This document shows, piece by piece, positions 35,149 through 48,967 of a DNA stretch of 64,000 bases; the first letter of the stretch is position 1, and the number at the start of each line of letters is the position of its first letter. Under the pieces are notes generated by a model that saw only the letters and a list, made by a program, of their open reading frames with translations, was not told the DNA's origin and did not search any database. Source of the stretch: Niebla homalea (taxonomy: Eukaryota; Ascomycota; Lecanoromycetes; Lecanorales; Ramalinaceae); the NCBI GenBank assembly GCA_019925105.1, contig JAHGAU010000013.1, forward strand, positions 806,001 through 870,000, in the 5' to 3' direction. Both the position numbers and the translations under genes were made by a program.

Positions 35149-36602
35149 AAATATTGAGGAAAATTTTGGGGAGCGACATAAAAGACCACTCGAGGGTCTT
35201 CGCAGGGCTTTTCCTAGGTAAAAGTCCCCCACAAATTCAACCTGCACAACAGCATACGCAGCTCTAGTGGCGGCACTGTCCCTTTCGGAGCGTCTCGCGT
35301 GTAGCATGCCAGTACGATACCTAGAAAATGATGTGGCAACAAGTTCAGTGACCAAAGTCGAGTGTAATATCATGATAAGCTTTGGCGCGATGAGCAGAAT
35401 TCCCCCAAACAAGGCCTTCCGCAGCGTGCTTCGGATTGCGTGCGTTCGTGCCGTGCGTACTGTTCGCTGCTTCCGCAATCAACGTGTCCTTTGTAGCGCG
35501 GAACGAATGGTTTGAGCTTTCGTGAGCTCGGCCTCCGGAAGCCTGGATCAACCATGATCGTCGGGACAGAGGGAGAGATACTCGGATGCATCTTCACTGA
35601 TACTCGGATTTTCCTCCAATGGGCATCAAATTACCACCACTATCGTGTAGGTTTCATTAATCCCATAGGTCAAGATCAGTATATGAACCATTTTACTTTA
35701 TCGTCCTGCTCACTCGACCTCATTTAATTGGGACCAGCAACCTGGGTGTCGACGAGGTACTTGACGAGACCCTCCAGGATCCGCTGCGACCATTATCTAT
35801 AAACGCGTAAGCCGCTTACTTCAGATGCTGTGTATCTATTTTTCGCCTCGTGAGGAAGCATTTCCAAGTGATTGTCGAAATTAGTAAAATCTCAGAAAAA
35901 GCAATCTTTGGCAGAGTTTCCTTTACGATGTTGCTATTGGATCTCGAGCTGTGCACCAAGTGGTACGCCATAGAAATGCTTTCGAGCATTCGAGAACGCA
36001 GGAGTCATGGGATACCTACTAAAGAGATCATAATCGAGCGTTCGTTCAATACTTTTCTGAGCACAGCCTAAATACCATACGGTGGCTACGAGCCAAGACC
36101 TGCTTTTACGGTACAAGTCAGAATGTTAGTCGAACATGATCCCTCATTCCTTGAGCGCCAAGTTTTCATATTGCATGATACAGAAGAGCTACTTCTGGTC
36201 TGCATTGTATCAGGCTTGATTGCTCCCTGCTCAGATTCTCGCTGTCGCCAGCTAGCCTATTCCCCTGTGAGTCAAAGCTTTCCGAATCAATCAACATCGC
36301 TTCAAGTCGATACTAGGCCTAAACCGTGGAATATAAATATTGGTCATCTGCTAAGAATGGTTTGTAATAGGTACGTGAGCATCTGGCTGTGCTCTAAGGT
36401 TCAGCAAAGCGCGGAGTCAGAATGGCTCCACCATTTCAAAAGCCCGTAGAACATCGATAAAGGTGAAGAAAAGTTTCTGACATGTATTGACTTGGGAAGG
36501 AACGCCGCCTCAGCATCGCTGCATGCGATGGACGACATGCGTGACATTGATGAGATTGGAAGGGAAAGCCTCTGAGATCTGTTTTACGGTGAGTTCTTCG
36601 AC
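35149..36602. other. Gene-poor stretch
   Basis: About 1.45 kb between the secreted protein and the monooxygenase 3' end. Several short frames overlap on both strands (for example 35125-35478 minus, 35267-35515 plus and 36123-36449 plus), but none has a recognisable domain or a plausible intron structure. It could be decayed DNA. Confidence 0.45.
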
Positions 36603-38072
36603 TTACAATTTACAATCAGGAGTACTTTCGTTTCCTGGCACAGTTGTGGATTGGTTCGCATCTCCTTCCACTTCATCAACGTACTTGTCCCAGCACTCTG
36701 ATATATCTTTCATCACATCCGTCTTCCACATGTAATCCTGCCAGCTGGTATCGACGAACAGATCAGGATTCTTTCCCTCACTGCCCATGGCCAGATCTCT
36801 TGCCTCCTGTTCTGGTCCATCTGGTAGATGTAGCGTCATCCGAGTGCGAGCAGCACTGTCCTGGATCGTCTCTGCCCGCTTCTTCCTTGCAATTTCGTAG
36901 ACGCGGAGCGCAAGTGTTACTTTCTCTGTTAGGGAGAGGGTAATGGCAAGGACAGCAGCATCCTCCAATGCTTGAGCCGCCCCTTGAGCAACGTAAGGCA
37001 GCATTGGATGGCATGCATCGCCAACCAAAGCGCATCTGTTTCGGGTCCAGTGAGGTAGGGGAAGATGAGTATTGAGAGTCCACTCGTTGATTTCGCCTTC
37101 CGGTACGTAGGATATCAATTTCTGGACAAGTGGGTTCCAACCTCTGTAAAAGCCGAACAATTCATGCTTGTGCCCTTTGTGTGTCCACGACTCTGTGTTC
37201 TCTCCGTCGAGCTTCTGAGGATGCAGAAGTACCATATTGTAGTAACTTCTTTGCTTGATGGGGTATCCCATGATATGCCCATCTGGCCCCATCCAGCGCA
37301 CGCCAAAATTGCCTTCCAGAAGGCTCATTGCTTCTGAGTCACCCTCCATCTTGTCTCTCGGAATCAAGACACGGTAAGCCGCATCACCGGTAGGTACGCT
37401 CCGATCTCTGGTTCCACTCGCGGTTGCTATAGAGGATCTGATGCGGCTCTTGATCCCATCAGCCCCTATGAGTATATCGCCCTCGATCCATTCACCTGAG
37501 CTCAGCTGAACCCGCGCTGAGAAAGATGGGTCTACTTGGCAGACTTTCTGGTTCAGCCTTACGGGTATACCAGCTTCTTGCACCGCATCGAGCAGGTTCC
37601 GTTGTAGATCAGAACGGTGAATGGCATATAAGGGTGCCTTGTACTTCGTTCCTATCTTGTATAGTATGAGGACGACGCCCTTGAGGTGACTGAGACTGAT
37701 TTACCTGTGGCATCAAAGGCGATGAACCAATGATACGTCCGTCTTGCCAACTTCGCAAAGACAGACTTCCCCAGTAATTTGCAGACTCGTCAATCCGCTC
37801 CAAGAGCCCCAGTCTGCCGAGGATGCGGGACGCATTTGGCGTCAATTGTAAGCCGGCCCCAATCTCCGCGAGTTTGGGCACTTGATCCAGAACAATGACC
37901 TGATGACCAACGCGGTTCAATGCTTGCTAGTGTCAGGCCAGTCCTGCAGAGGAAAGCCATCGAGCTCACCAACAGCGGTCGTGAGACCTGCAATGCCCGC
38001 TCCAACGACAATCACTCGAAGCGCTTTGCGAGGCTTGAAGTTCCAGACAAAGTCATCTTGATAACAATCCAT
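36603..38072 (-). CDS. FAD-dependent monooxygenase (salicylate hydroxylase-like)
   Basis: Three exons on the minus strand: 38072-37970, 37922-37705 and 37655-36603, giving about 457 aa. The first intron (GTGAGC) joins TTAV to ALNRVG. For the second intron I chose the acceptor giving MPQ-IGTKYKAPLYAIHR, which restores family continuity. Motifs are the Rossmann VIVVGAGIAGL, then EIGAGLQLTPNA, a DGIKSRIR (DG) motif, and the second FAD motif ALVGDACHPMLPYVAQGAAQ. These define group A flavoprotein monooxygenases, which use NAD(P)H and O2 to hydroxylate aromatic substrates. The actual substrate is unknown. The protein has no signal peptide and should be cytosolic. Its C-terminus is extended and polar. 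Confidence 0.87.
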
Positions 38073-39160
38073 TGCTTGTGCAGGAAAAAGATTTGAAGCC
38101 CCAGTATGGGCGTGATGAGCAGCAAGTAATAGGTATGAGATGCCAAACCATGCTTTGGTAACGTTGCTTGGGAACCATGATCATGATCATGCTTATAAAC
38201 ATCTATTCCACGAGGAAGGAAATGGGGTTACCGGCTAATAGCTCGGCGCACTGGTAAGATGACACGCATAATGGTGATGCTTACTTCTTACTCGCATAAG
38301 TCAGAAGAAAAATCCCATCATGGCCAGAGGGAAGGAAGGGAGCTAATCAGACTATCAATCGATGAAGCTCCGCTTGACAATGAAGTGCTCGTTGGTTGAG
38401 AAATCAGGACAGATTCCCATGGAAGTGAGATCTAGGTTCAGACCATTGATTCCATTGAATGTTCGGAGAATCCTCTCGAGCTACTACCTGTCTAAACAGG
38501 CTTGAGCATGGAATAGGCCTAGGGTAGGATTCGCCAAACCGCATAAGTGACGTCAAATAGTGAGCATGGTAAAAGCACTTCGTAACAGAAGCCTTTCCCA
38601 TTCTGGTGAGTGGACGTCAACCGGCAGAGAAACAGCCATACACGGTACTTATCACGGCTGTTCAGCGTGGGTGAGCGTTGCCAGCCTAGCCGTGAGCTAG
38701 ACACGTGTGCGCTTTTCGGACGTATCTTCAGGGCTGGACTGAAGGATGGCATGATTCCAAGGCAGGTCCCATACGGATGGTCCCTCGTCTCCTGCAAAAA
38801 AAAAAAAAAAGCAACGTGGGCAGCCTGGCGTCACCTTTACATTCATGAAAAATGTGTTTCAGGGAATATGCTTGGTACGAAAAATGCAGAGTATCTTTTA
38901 ATGAGCAACATCAATACCAAGGTTCTCTTCATTTAAGATCGTAGTAAAGAGTTAAAGACATCTTGATCCTGGGGGGTCTTTGATCTTACCTTGGAGTGAT
39001 TGTTTTGATAGGGGCATCTCGGAAGAGCGCCAAGGCCAATCAGCCTATCGGAGAAATAATAAGCCGTGGGAGCTGCCAAGGCTGCTCATTCACCACGCAC
39101 CGCAAAGGAATTAATTCTTTTAAAAGCCTCAATATTGAGATTGCTTGCTTTACAGACACC
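38073..39160. other. Divergent spacer between monooxygenase and LYS1-like gene
   Basis: About 1.1 kb that should hold both promoters. A 14-A homopolymer lies at 38797-38810. No gene recognised. Confidence 0.5.
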
Positions 39161-40731
<1,571 letters not shown>

Positions 40732-41148
40732 CAGTGGGGGGGAGGATGGGGAGAAAGGGGATGATTGATGTGCGAGTGTATGAATACGTACCCATAGATG
40801 GGAGGATGATAGAAAACAAATAGAGAGGAAATCCTGCGCAATGTTGGGAGTGGGAAAGAAGCTCTTGTACTCTCCCTATTGCTGCTAAAGTCAAAAGTTG
40901 TACCTATGGTATCGATGTAGTATAAACAACGATCCCTTCCGAAATCGAAGACTGTGAAGCCTCTAATGTTCCACGCATCCGCAAATGGATGCTCCTGCTT
41001 GTGCAAGCGACCGACGCCCTGTATACATGCTTTATCAGCCAGGCAGCAGAAGCTAGCCTCTCCCCAGCAATGACACCTTCTCTCACACACTCCCCCTCTC
41101 CTTCATCTTCTCATCCCCGAGCTAGCCTCCCCAGCAACTACACCCCTC
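40732..41148. other. Convergent 3' spacer with tandem repeat
   Basis: The spacer between the ends of the LYS1-like gene and the ABC transporter gene. Its right part is the first unit of a ~69 bp tandem duplication that extends into the ABC transporter coding end. Confidence 0.55.
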
Positions 41149-41190
41149 TCACGCCATCTCCTTCTCCTTCATCTTCTCATCCTCGTCCGA
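41052..41190. repeat. Tandem duplication over the ABC transporter 3' end
   Basis: Two adjacent units of about 69-70 bp, 41052-41120 and 41121-41190. Each starts GCTAGCCT and contains CCTTCATCTTCTCATCC. Unit 2 contains the transporter stop codon (41149-41151) and its last ~13 codons. Unit 1 lies just beyond in the 3' untranslated region. The units differ at scattered positions and by a small indel, so the duplication is not brand new. Confidence 0.7.
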
Positions 41191-44100
41191 GCCCGAGGAA
41201 CTGACCTTCCCCTGGCCAGCCCGCACGACCGATTGTTTCGTCTGCTGCCTGCTCAACCCGCCCGGCACTCGACTCTGAATCCTCGACATCATTCCCCCAC
41301 CTTCATTCGACGCCTTCGTCACTTGCTTACTCAATGCCGGATCCGCCCCGGCCTCCTCCTGCACGGTCTGTTTCCTCGGCACCCTGGCTAACCAATAGAA
41401 GAACAATGCCCCCACAACATTGACCCCAATGAAGGCCCACAAGATGCCGAAATTGCGCCAGCGATTGCTGTAGCTCGAGCTCAGCTGCGCCAGATAAGAA
41501 TTCGAGTTGTCAGCGCTGCAGAACTCGCAGTTGGAGGTGGCGGACTCGTTGGTGAGGTAGCCTCCAGCGCTGGCGATGTAAGTGGACATGTACTGGCCGC
41601 ACGTTTGGGGGGAGGGTGGGTTGAAGGTAACGAGTTCGATGGAGGAGCAGGTGATTTTCTGGTTGGCGAGGCCGACGCTCAACATGCCGTCGACTAGGTA
41701 TGTAAAGGGACTGATGCGGTACATGAAGATCCAGAATCCAGGTAGCTGGACGGGACCGGCGAGTACACCGCAGAAGATGAGCACGAAAGAGAAGAGGAGT
41801 TGTGCGATGTTCCCCGCCGTCTCGGCCGTCTCTATTCCCGCGACGACCATGTCCGTGAAGGTGGAGGTGAAGAGCAGAAATTCCCAGACGAACATGAAAA
41901 AGAGGGCGCCCCGCACGTGGGTGGCGTGGGTGGGAAAGGCGTTGCGGTACATGCCGATCGGGTAGTAGAAGCAGAAGAAGATGATGACCGCCATGAGGGT
42001 GTTCCAGGGCAGCTCGACGACGATGTTGGAGATCATGAAGACCTTCCAGCTGTAGGTTTTGGAAGGGCGTTCACGGGACTCGTAGAGAGCGCGCTGGGTG
42101 ACGAAGTGGGGCATGATTTGCTGGACCAGGTTGCCGAAGATGGTCATGAGCATAAAGATGCTGAAGAGCTGGTTCTGCAAGCCTTGGAGGGAGATGGAGG
42201 AGTCCCAGAAGGAGAAGCCGATGAACAGGCCAGAGGCAGAGCAGAGCAGCGTTTTGGAGTACAGGTAGGATGGTGTTCGCCAGTATTGTTCGAACACACG
42301 TTTGGTGACTGCGACAAGCTGGACGGTGAAAGGTTCGGCAAACTCTCGAAGGGCGCTTGTATCGTTATCCGCAGGCAGTTGAGAAAGCTCTTGCTTCATG
42401 CCTGCCAACGTTTCCCGGATTTTTTGCTTTTCCAGAGACTCTCGCCAGACCACAGGCCAGTCTCTTGCAGCTGTCGATCCTGGTGCAGCACCGACCACTT
42501 CGAGCATCCACTCTGCTGGATTCTCCTCAGCACCACACGTGCGTGAGCCATTTCGCTCAAAGTAGCTTGTCAAGGTCTTGGAACTTTGACCAATGTCACC
42601 AAAGTAGACCGTCCTCCCGCCCTTGACGAGGAACAATAGGCGGTCGAATGTTTGAAACAGCACGGCTGAAGGCTGATGAATGGTGCACAGTATAGCTTGC
42701 CCATTGTTGGCAAGCTTCCGAAGCAAGGCGCAGATTGACCATGCAGTTTGACTGTCCAAACCTGAGGTCGGCTCATCAAGGAAGAGGAGCAGATCTGGCT
42801 TGGCCGCAAGTTCAACACCGATCGTCAACCGTTTGCGTTGCTCCACGTTCAAGCCTTCTCCGGGCACTCCAACAACAGCATCTGCATACGCGTCCATTTC
42901 CAAAACCTTGATGACCTCGTCAACATACTCGAGCTTCTCCTTATGTGGTGTTGTCTTTGGTTGACGTAGAAGAGCACTGAAATTCAACGCTTCTCTGACG
43001 GTAGTGGTGGCAAGGTGGAGATCCTGCTGCTGCACGTAACCCGTCTTCCTTTGAAATCCACTGTCACGCTGTCGGCCATTGACCATCATCTGGCCCGATA
43101 CGACTCCCATGGTGACACGACTTGCGAGCACATCGAGCAAGGTCGTTTTGCCTGCTCCTGTTGCTCCCATAAGGGCTGTCAACGTACCAGGCTTGATCCA
43201 ACCATCGACATCGTCAAGGATGCGTCTGTGCTCGCTCTTGATCTTGATATCATAGGTGACTGCTTGCCAATGAAAGATGGCAGTCTGCTTTTGGATACTT
43301 GGGGGAACATCGCCTGCAGAAAGTGTTTTGTCGGCAACGGCCATTTCAGCTGTTGGCCTTGCATCTTGATTCCCCTCCTCATCACGAGTCTTCTTCGAAG
43401 GTGGAAGCTTGCCACGGCGGAAGACAAGGATCTCGCCCTTGGATCTGGCACCGGAAACTTTTTCGGCCGCGAACAGATAGATGGCACAGAAGCCGATCAT
43501 CATAGCGAGTAGGATTCCAAGGTTGCGCCACAGGTGACTGTGATAGTACTGGAAACTGACATTGATATATGCATCGCCATCAACGTACTTCCGGCCAGGC
43601 TGAGAGCCAACAGTGCTGCAAACTTGCTGATCTGGCGCTACCCCTGTGTAAGCGCGACCAGTGGGGACTTCGGTCACACAGAGAAATTGTCGATCATGGA
43701 ATTCGTTGATCATCAGACTCTCAAAGGCATAAGCCACAGGGTCGATGTAGCCGATCCATCTAAACCAAGGATGCATATCCCGTGTAGGAATAGCGAAACC
43801 AGTATATATGATCAAAGCGAGGATTGAGACTGCCGCGGGACCCATAGCTTGTGCCAGTGTTTTGGAAAAGGCGCCGATAAGTCGGAAGAGCATCGACATT
43901 GTCAACGTGCAGACGATGTTGAAAAGGTAGAAGGTGAAGAACGCTGCGGGCGTTCGTCGCAGGTGAGGCAGAAAGTATAGGGCGAGATTAAACAGTATCG
44001 AGGTGCCGATTTTGTTCGGCAAATCAGTGAGCATAGAAGCAATTGCTTCCGACATTGGGTGGTAAAAAGCATACTTGGATTGCTTTTCGACGATTGGCCG

Positions 44101-45939
44101 TTGCGCGTAGATGGTAAGAATCTGATCGACATGTCAGCTGCCAATGCCCTCAAGAAAGGTCTTCAAACGCCTGGTGGCGCTTACTTCGAGAAAGCTACTG
44201 AAAGCATTTAGCAGGATAGCAAAGAAGAGCAGAGCCCCCCGATAAAAGAAGCTCCCCGTGTCATTTGGTAGGTTATAGAAGACACTGGCGACGATCAGAG
44301 CCATGATGGAATTCCCAATCATGCCTGTAAGCATGACCGAAGCATCCCCCTGAAGTCGCAGGAAACCACGGTGCGTGCACAGCTTGATCTGCATCGGAAG
44401 TGAGATTTGGTAGGGGGATTTGGGACGTTGCCCCTTCGCCATGGTGGCTTTCCTCGAAGTCCTGAATGCTTGCAAAGTTTCACTACCTGTGGGGTATTTT
44501 CGATTGAAGTCATCGATGTCTGCAAGAAGCCTCGCACGATCTTCGGACTCCTGCCATCTTTGCGCGAACTCTTCTGGCGTCCGGGGCACAAGATGTGCGA
44601 ATCCCTCACGAGGCCTTCGTTCGGCTGGGTTAGTCAGTGAAGTCAGGAAATCTCCTGTTGTAGCTCGCGCTTCGCATTCGAAGCCCATGTTGACAAAGAA
44701 TTGCTTTGCCTTGGTTGTAGATCCAAAGTAAATCTGTCGACCTTCGTACAACACGACAACTTTGTCAAAGATGTCGTAGATGTTCTGAGAGGCTTGGTAG
44801 ATGGCGACTGCTGCAGTTGCCCGAGACAATGATGTGGACATCCTCAGCGTTTTCACAAATTCCAAGGCTGTCGCGCTGTCGAGACCTCTCGTACTATTGT
44901 CCCAGCACTGCAAGGGACAGCCGCCTAGGGACGCCTCTGCAATGCTCACTCGTTTGCGTTCTCCTCCACTGACCCCTCGAACAAAGTCATTTCCAACTCG
45001 GGTGTTGAAAGTGTGCGAAATACCAAACACGGCCATGATGACTCGGGTCATGTGCTCGGCGTATTGCTTCCTTGTAACGCCTGGCAGTCGATTCTTGGGC
45101 GCTCTAGCTTCTGCGGCGAACTTCAAAGTCTGGCCGACGGTCAATTGAGGGAAATGCACATCCGTTTCGGCTTGATAGATGGATTCGCCACGAAAATCTT
45201 CGTGCATGATCTCTAGGGGGATGCCTTGATAGTTGATTTCAGACGTCGAGTCTATGAAGAAACCATGCGTTTCTCCCGATATGGTCTTTAACAGTGTCGA
45301 GCAGCCGGAGCCAGGCCGGCCCAGGACGACAAGCATCTCGCCACTTTCCACGATGCCCTCGAAATCTTGCAAGATCTGGATCTTTCTTTTTCCTCTTCCC
45401 GTGATCTTGTTGAAGAGGGATCCAAGAGACAATGGATAATTGCCGAAGGTCTTTTGATAATCGGTCAGACTGCCAAAGCCATGCACATTCAGGTTCTTGT
45501 AGGCGATGCCAGCAGTCCGCTGTGGATAGCGCTCTGGATCCCGGGATTGGATCCCCATAAGCGTACGAACCCATGCTTCAGGTCTGAATTCGCCGCTCGA
45601 AGGGTTCAACCGAGGATCGAGGTCTTCTCCCTCCAGAAAGGGATTGGGGTACTCTGTACCACCTTCACTTCTGATCGAATGCGCAGTGAGTTGGCGGGCA
45701 AGATGGTGTATCTCGGGATTGTGGACTGCTTTCTCGAGGTCACTGGAAGAGGAGGAGTCGATGTCTAGGGGTTTGGTAGATAGGGGTCCGATTGGGTCAT
45801 CATTGGGCCCTTCAGTCAGCTCCTCCACCTTCTCTACAGCTTCCGTAAACACCTCTCCGGCGGCAGCTCCCGCGTGGGCACTTGCGGCCCATACATTGGG
45901 CGCCCCGCCGATAGGGTGATCTTGGGCTTGGGAACTCAT
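41149..45939 (-). CDS. PDR-type (ABCG) full-size ABC transporter
   Basis: Two exons on the minus strand, 45939-44185 and 44121-41149, give about 1575 aa in the order NBD1-TMD1-NBD2-TMD2. NBD1 has the fungal PDR Walker [10 protein letters not shown] (near residue 205, Cys replacing Lys), signature [10 protein letters not shown] and [14 protein letters not shown]2 (near residue 904) has canonical GATGAGKTT, a degenerate signature [12 protein letters not shown] and [12 protein letters not shown]. This asymmetry is normal for PDR pumps. The intron (GTAAGC..GATCAG, 63 bp) lies in TMD1 between FLE and ILTIYAQRP. The extracellular loop near the C-terminus has several cysteines, and the tail ends in an acidic/basic run ([12 protein letters not shown]). 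The family exports azoles, plant antimicrobials and other hydrophobic compounds across the plasma membrane. The substrate here is unknown. Confidence 0.93.
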
Positions 45940-47244
45940 GGCAGGAAGAGGATGAAGAAAAACCCCTTCTCACCACCCACAGTTGCAACTAAAGCATCAT
46001 TCATTGAACAACTCGAATGAAAAGTTCGAGTTGAAGTTGATGCACAATCGTTGATAACTCCTAGGTACGGAGTACGGACATCCCGAGCCACCGGTCGGTC
46101 TTCTTGGCGTTGCGTCACAGGCTCACAGGATAGAGTTAGATTTATGATATGCAGCCCCGGAAGGTGGCCTGTCCGAGAGCCGGACAACAATTTACCATGA
46201 TACCAATCATACCATTGACTGTGCCAAGCCAAAACATGTGATTATGATTCCAAAGAGTCATCAACCCCTGATGCATGCATAGAGCGATCCTCTTTTACGA
46301 TCAGTCAGCCTGATTCCTTCAACCGGCCTGCAAATGAAAGAAATGGCAGCTGCTAGAGGACCATCTTTCGAGAGCACACATTACCCACCATATTGCATTC
46401 AGCTGTGAAGACCAATTTAAAACCTTTCAAGTTCTCAAGTGCAGCCTCGTGTTCATTGCTTGCGCTGCAGCAGCATATCCCTAGACTTCAGCCCTGCAGC
46501 ATCGCAAGTCCAAGGATTATCCAGATACGGTCGGAACACTGCTCGTCTTCCGAGCCGATGTTACGGAATATTGGTGCCTGCAATCACCCGTGCACAGGAT
46601 ACGCTGGAGTCACCGACATAAGAGTTTAGCGAACGTCGATGAATTCACGCCTTCGTCGGTCAGCGTCAGGTCGTAATTTGAATCCTAGGCGGTGACATTA
46701 TTCATAGGAAAAGCGAAAAGGGGGCAGCAGAGTCTCCTCTCGGGCTAGTGACCAGCTGCAGCCCCTTACTCATCATGCGTCTCGTCTCGAAGTGGCATCT
46801 TTACGCCGAGGCTACGGTAAGCACCCGTCGATGATCCCATGAGCGGGTAAGCTCGCAACGACTTGTTACTTGTGCGACGCTGGGGTGGATCTGTAGCATT
46901 CTTGGCGCTGAGGCGACTGCAACCCACGGCCAAATCGGGGTCACCACGAAAAGGTACAATTTATCCGAGGGTCTAGAATCCCCACTTAACAAAAATGGAT
47001 GCATGCATACTAGCCTTGCGAAGTGGAGGTCAATGCGGAAGTAGATGTTCAATTGGTATCTGTCAAGCAGGGAAGAGGGTATCTCAGCCATCACTACGTA
47101 CATGCATGCTATAGTGGAAAGATCAAGTCAAAAAAACCCCCCATCTTCAATACTGTGCAGCTCCCTTGATCACCAGTGCGTTTGCTTCACTTCTCAATAC
47201 ACATCCTCATTCAAGTTTGCTGATGATGTTTGTTCATGCTTCAT
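45940..47244. other. ABC transporter promoter and MFS 3' spacer
   Basis: About 1.3 kb between the ABC transporter start and the sugar transporter stop. No gene recognised; short frames near 46393-46629 and 46801-47103 lack similarity. Specific drug-response elements could not be assigned. Confidence 0.45.
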
Positions 47245-48967
47245 CTAGACAACGGAGCCCTTTCTCTCCACATCCTCAATGATCACTGGGTCCAAGACAC
47301 CCTTCTCCGTGAGGCCCATCTCAGCTGCGAAAGTCGAGTGTGGCACCCACTTGGAGGATTTGCGTGGTGTAGTCTCTTCCAACATGCGGTCGACTTGCTC
47401 AAGAGATAGACCCTTGGTTTCGGGCACGAGGAAGTAGGCGTAGAGCCAGCATCCAACGCAGAGGGCACCCCACACGAAAAAAACCTTTGAACCCAAGTTT
47501 CCTTGGTCCGGGCCGACCATGTAGGGTGTGATGACAGCGATGATCTGCCCAAATCAGTGTTAGCAAAATCCAATGGAGATGTGGGTTGTAAGAAGGGGGA
47601 TGGTAAAAACATACGCAGTTCCATAACCAATTAGAAGCAGTCGAGAGAGCAACACCACGAGATCGGATTGGGAGAGGATAAATCTCGCCAATGACGACCC
47701 AGGCACCTGGACCCCAAGTCGAGGCGAAGAAGAAGATGTAGATGCAGATGAAGGAGATCTGGGCGCGGACAGTGTTTTGGTTGCTGCCATCAACAGTGCC
47801 TGCAATGGCCACGATGAATTCGCAGACCCACATGCCCAAAGCACCGTAGATGAGGAGGGGCCGGCGTCCAAAGCGCTCAATAGTGTAGAAGGAGATTGGA
47901 GTCGAACAGACATTGACAAGTGTGGTGATCAAGCCAATGAGGAAGGGGTTGCTGATGGTGCCAAGGTCTTGGAAGAAGGTGGTACCAAAATAGAAGATGA
48001 AATTGATACCAGTCCATTGCTGCATCATCTGCAATGATGTACCCAAGATCGTGCGCCGGAGATTGCTCTTCTGGTCCCAAAGACCACCCGTGAAGCAATT
48101 TGCCCAGCTTGAGAAGTAGCTGCCTTGAGGGATCTGGGTGAGTTCGTATTCGTGGTTGGCGATGATCTCAGCCAATTCAGTCTGAACAAATTCAGAGTCG
48201 CGGGGCTGGCCTCGGAGACGTCCGAGCACTTGGGCAGCGCGGTCGATCTTTCCACGCTTGACAAAGTATCGAGGAGACTCGGGTAAGAAGAAGAGACCGG
48301 TGGCTAAGATAATAGCCCAGATCATTTGAATGGCGACCGGAATTCGATAGGAGCCAGTGTCTGTGTAATTTTGTGTGCCGTAGTCCACACAAGATGCGAG
48401 TAAAAGACCGATGGTAATACAGAATTGATAGCCCGATACGATGGCGCCACGGACTTTCTTTGGGGCAATCTCTGACATGTAGAGGACGATGATGGCTGAG
48501 ACGAAGCCAATACCGAAACCAGCAATCAGACGACCAGCCACCATCAGGCCGTACCCATGCGAGGCGGTTTGAAGGATGACGCCAACAATGAAGACACCAC
48601 AGCCCATAATAATGGTCGTTCGTCGTCCAGTAAAATCGGCAAGATCACCAGCTATCAGAGCACCAAAGAATGTACCGGCGGAGAGAATGGAGACGATGAG
48701 TGATTTCTGCCATGATGGAAGGACGAACCCATCTGGTCCTGGATCGTGGGTACCCTTGGCGAATTTTGGGTCATTGGGATCAAGTCCCGTGTATAGGTTG
48801 ATAAAGAAGGACATGCCCAAGACACCGTTAATGTACCCAGAGTCATAGCCAAAGAAGATACCTCCAAAGGCGGCAAAGGCGCACATTAGATACGCTTTGA
48901 GGGTGACAGGAGCTTCAATACGCCCGGTGTCGGCCGTAGCCACCAGACCTACACCACCGCCAGGCAT
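47245..48967 (-). CDS. MFS monosaccharide (hexose) transporter
   Basis: Two exons on the minus strand, 48967-47615 and 47544-47245, give about 550 aa. The intron (GTATGT..GGGCAG) falls after SNWLWNC and before IIAVITPYM. Sugar-porter signatures are FGYDSGYINGVLG in TM1, DFTGRRT in loop 2-3, PESPRYFVKRGK after TM6, QQWTGINFIFYFGT in TM7, ERFGRRPLL and PETKGLSLEQVD after TM12. These place it in the MFS sugar porter family (Hxt/Mst-like, plasma membrane). The QQxxGxN motif of TM7 supports hexose binding. Exact substrate and affinity cannot be read from the sequence. Both termini are short, so there is no long sensor-type tail. Confidence 0.92.

Noticed and set aside
35149..36602. Several overlapping 60-117 codon frames
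   Set aside because: No domain, signal peptide or intron model joins them; treated as gene-poor DNA.
41800..42546. 248-codon plus-strand frame opposite the ABC transporter
   Set aside because: Antisense of well-supported transporter exon sequence; charged Glu/His/Gly-rich shadow text.
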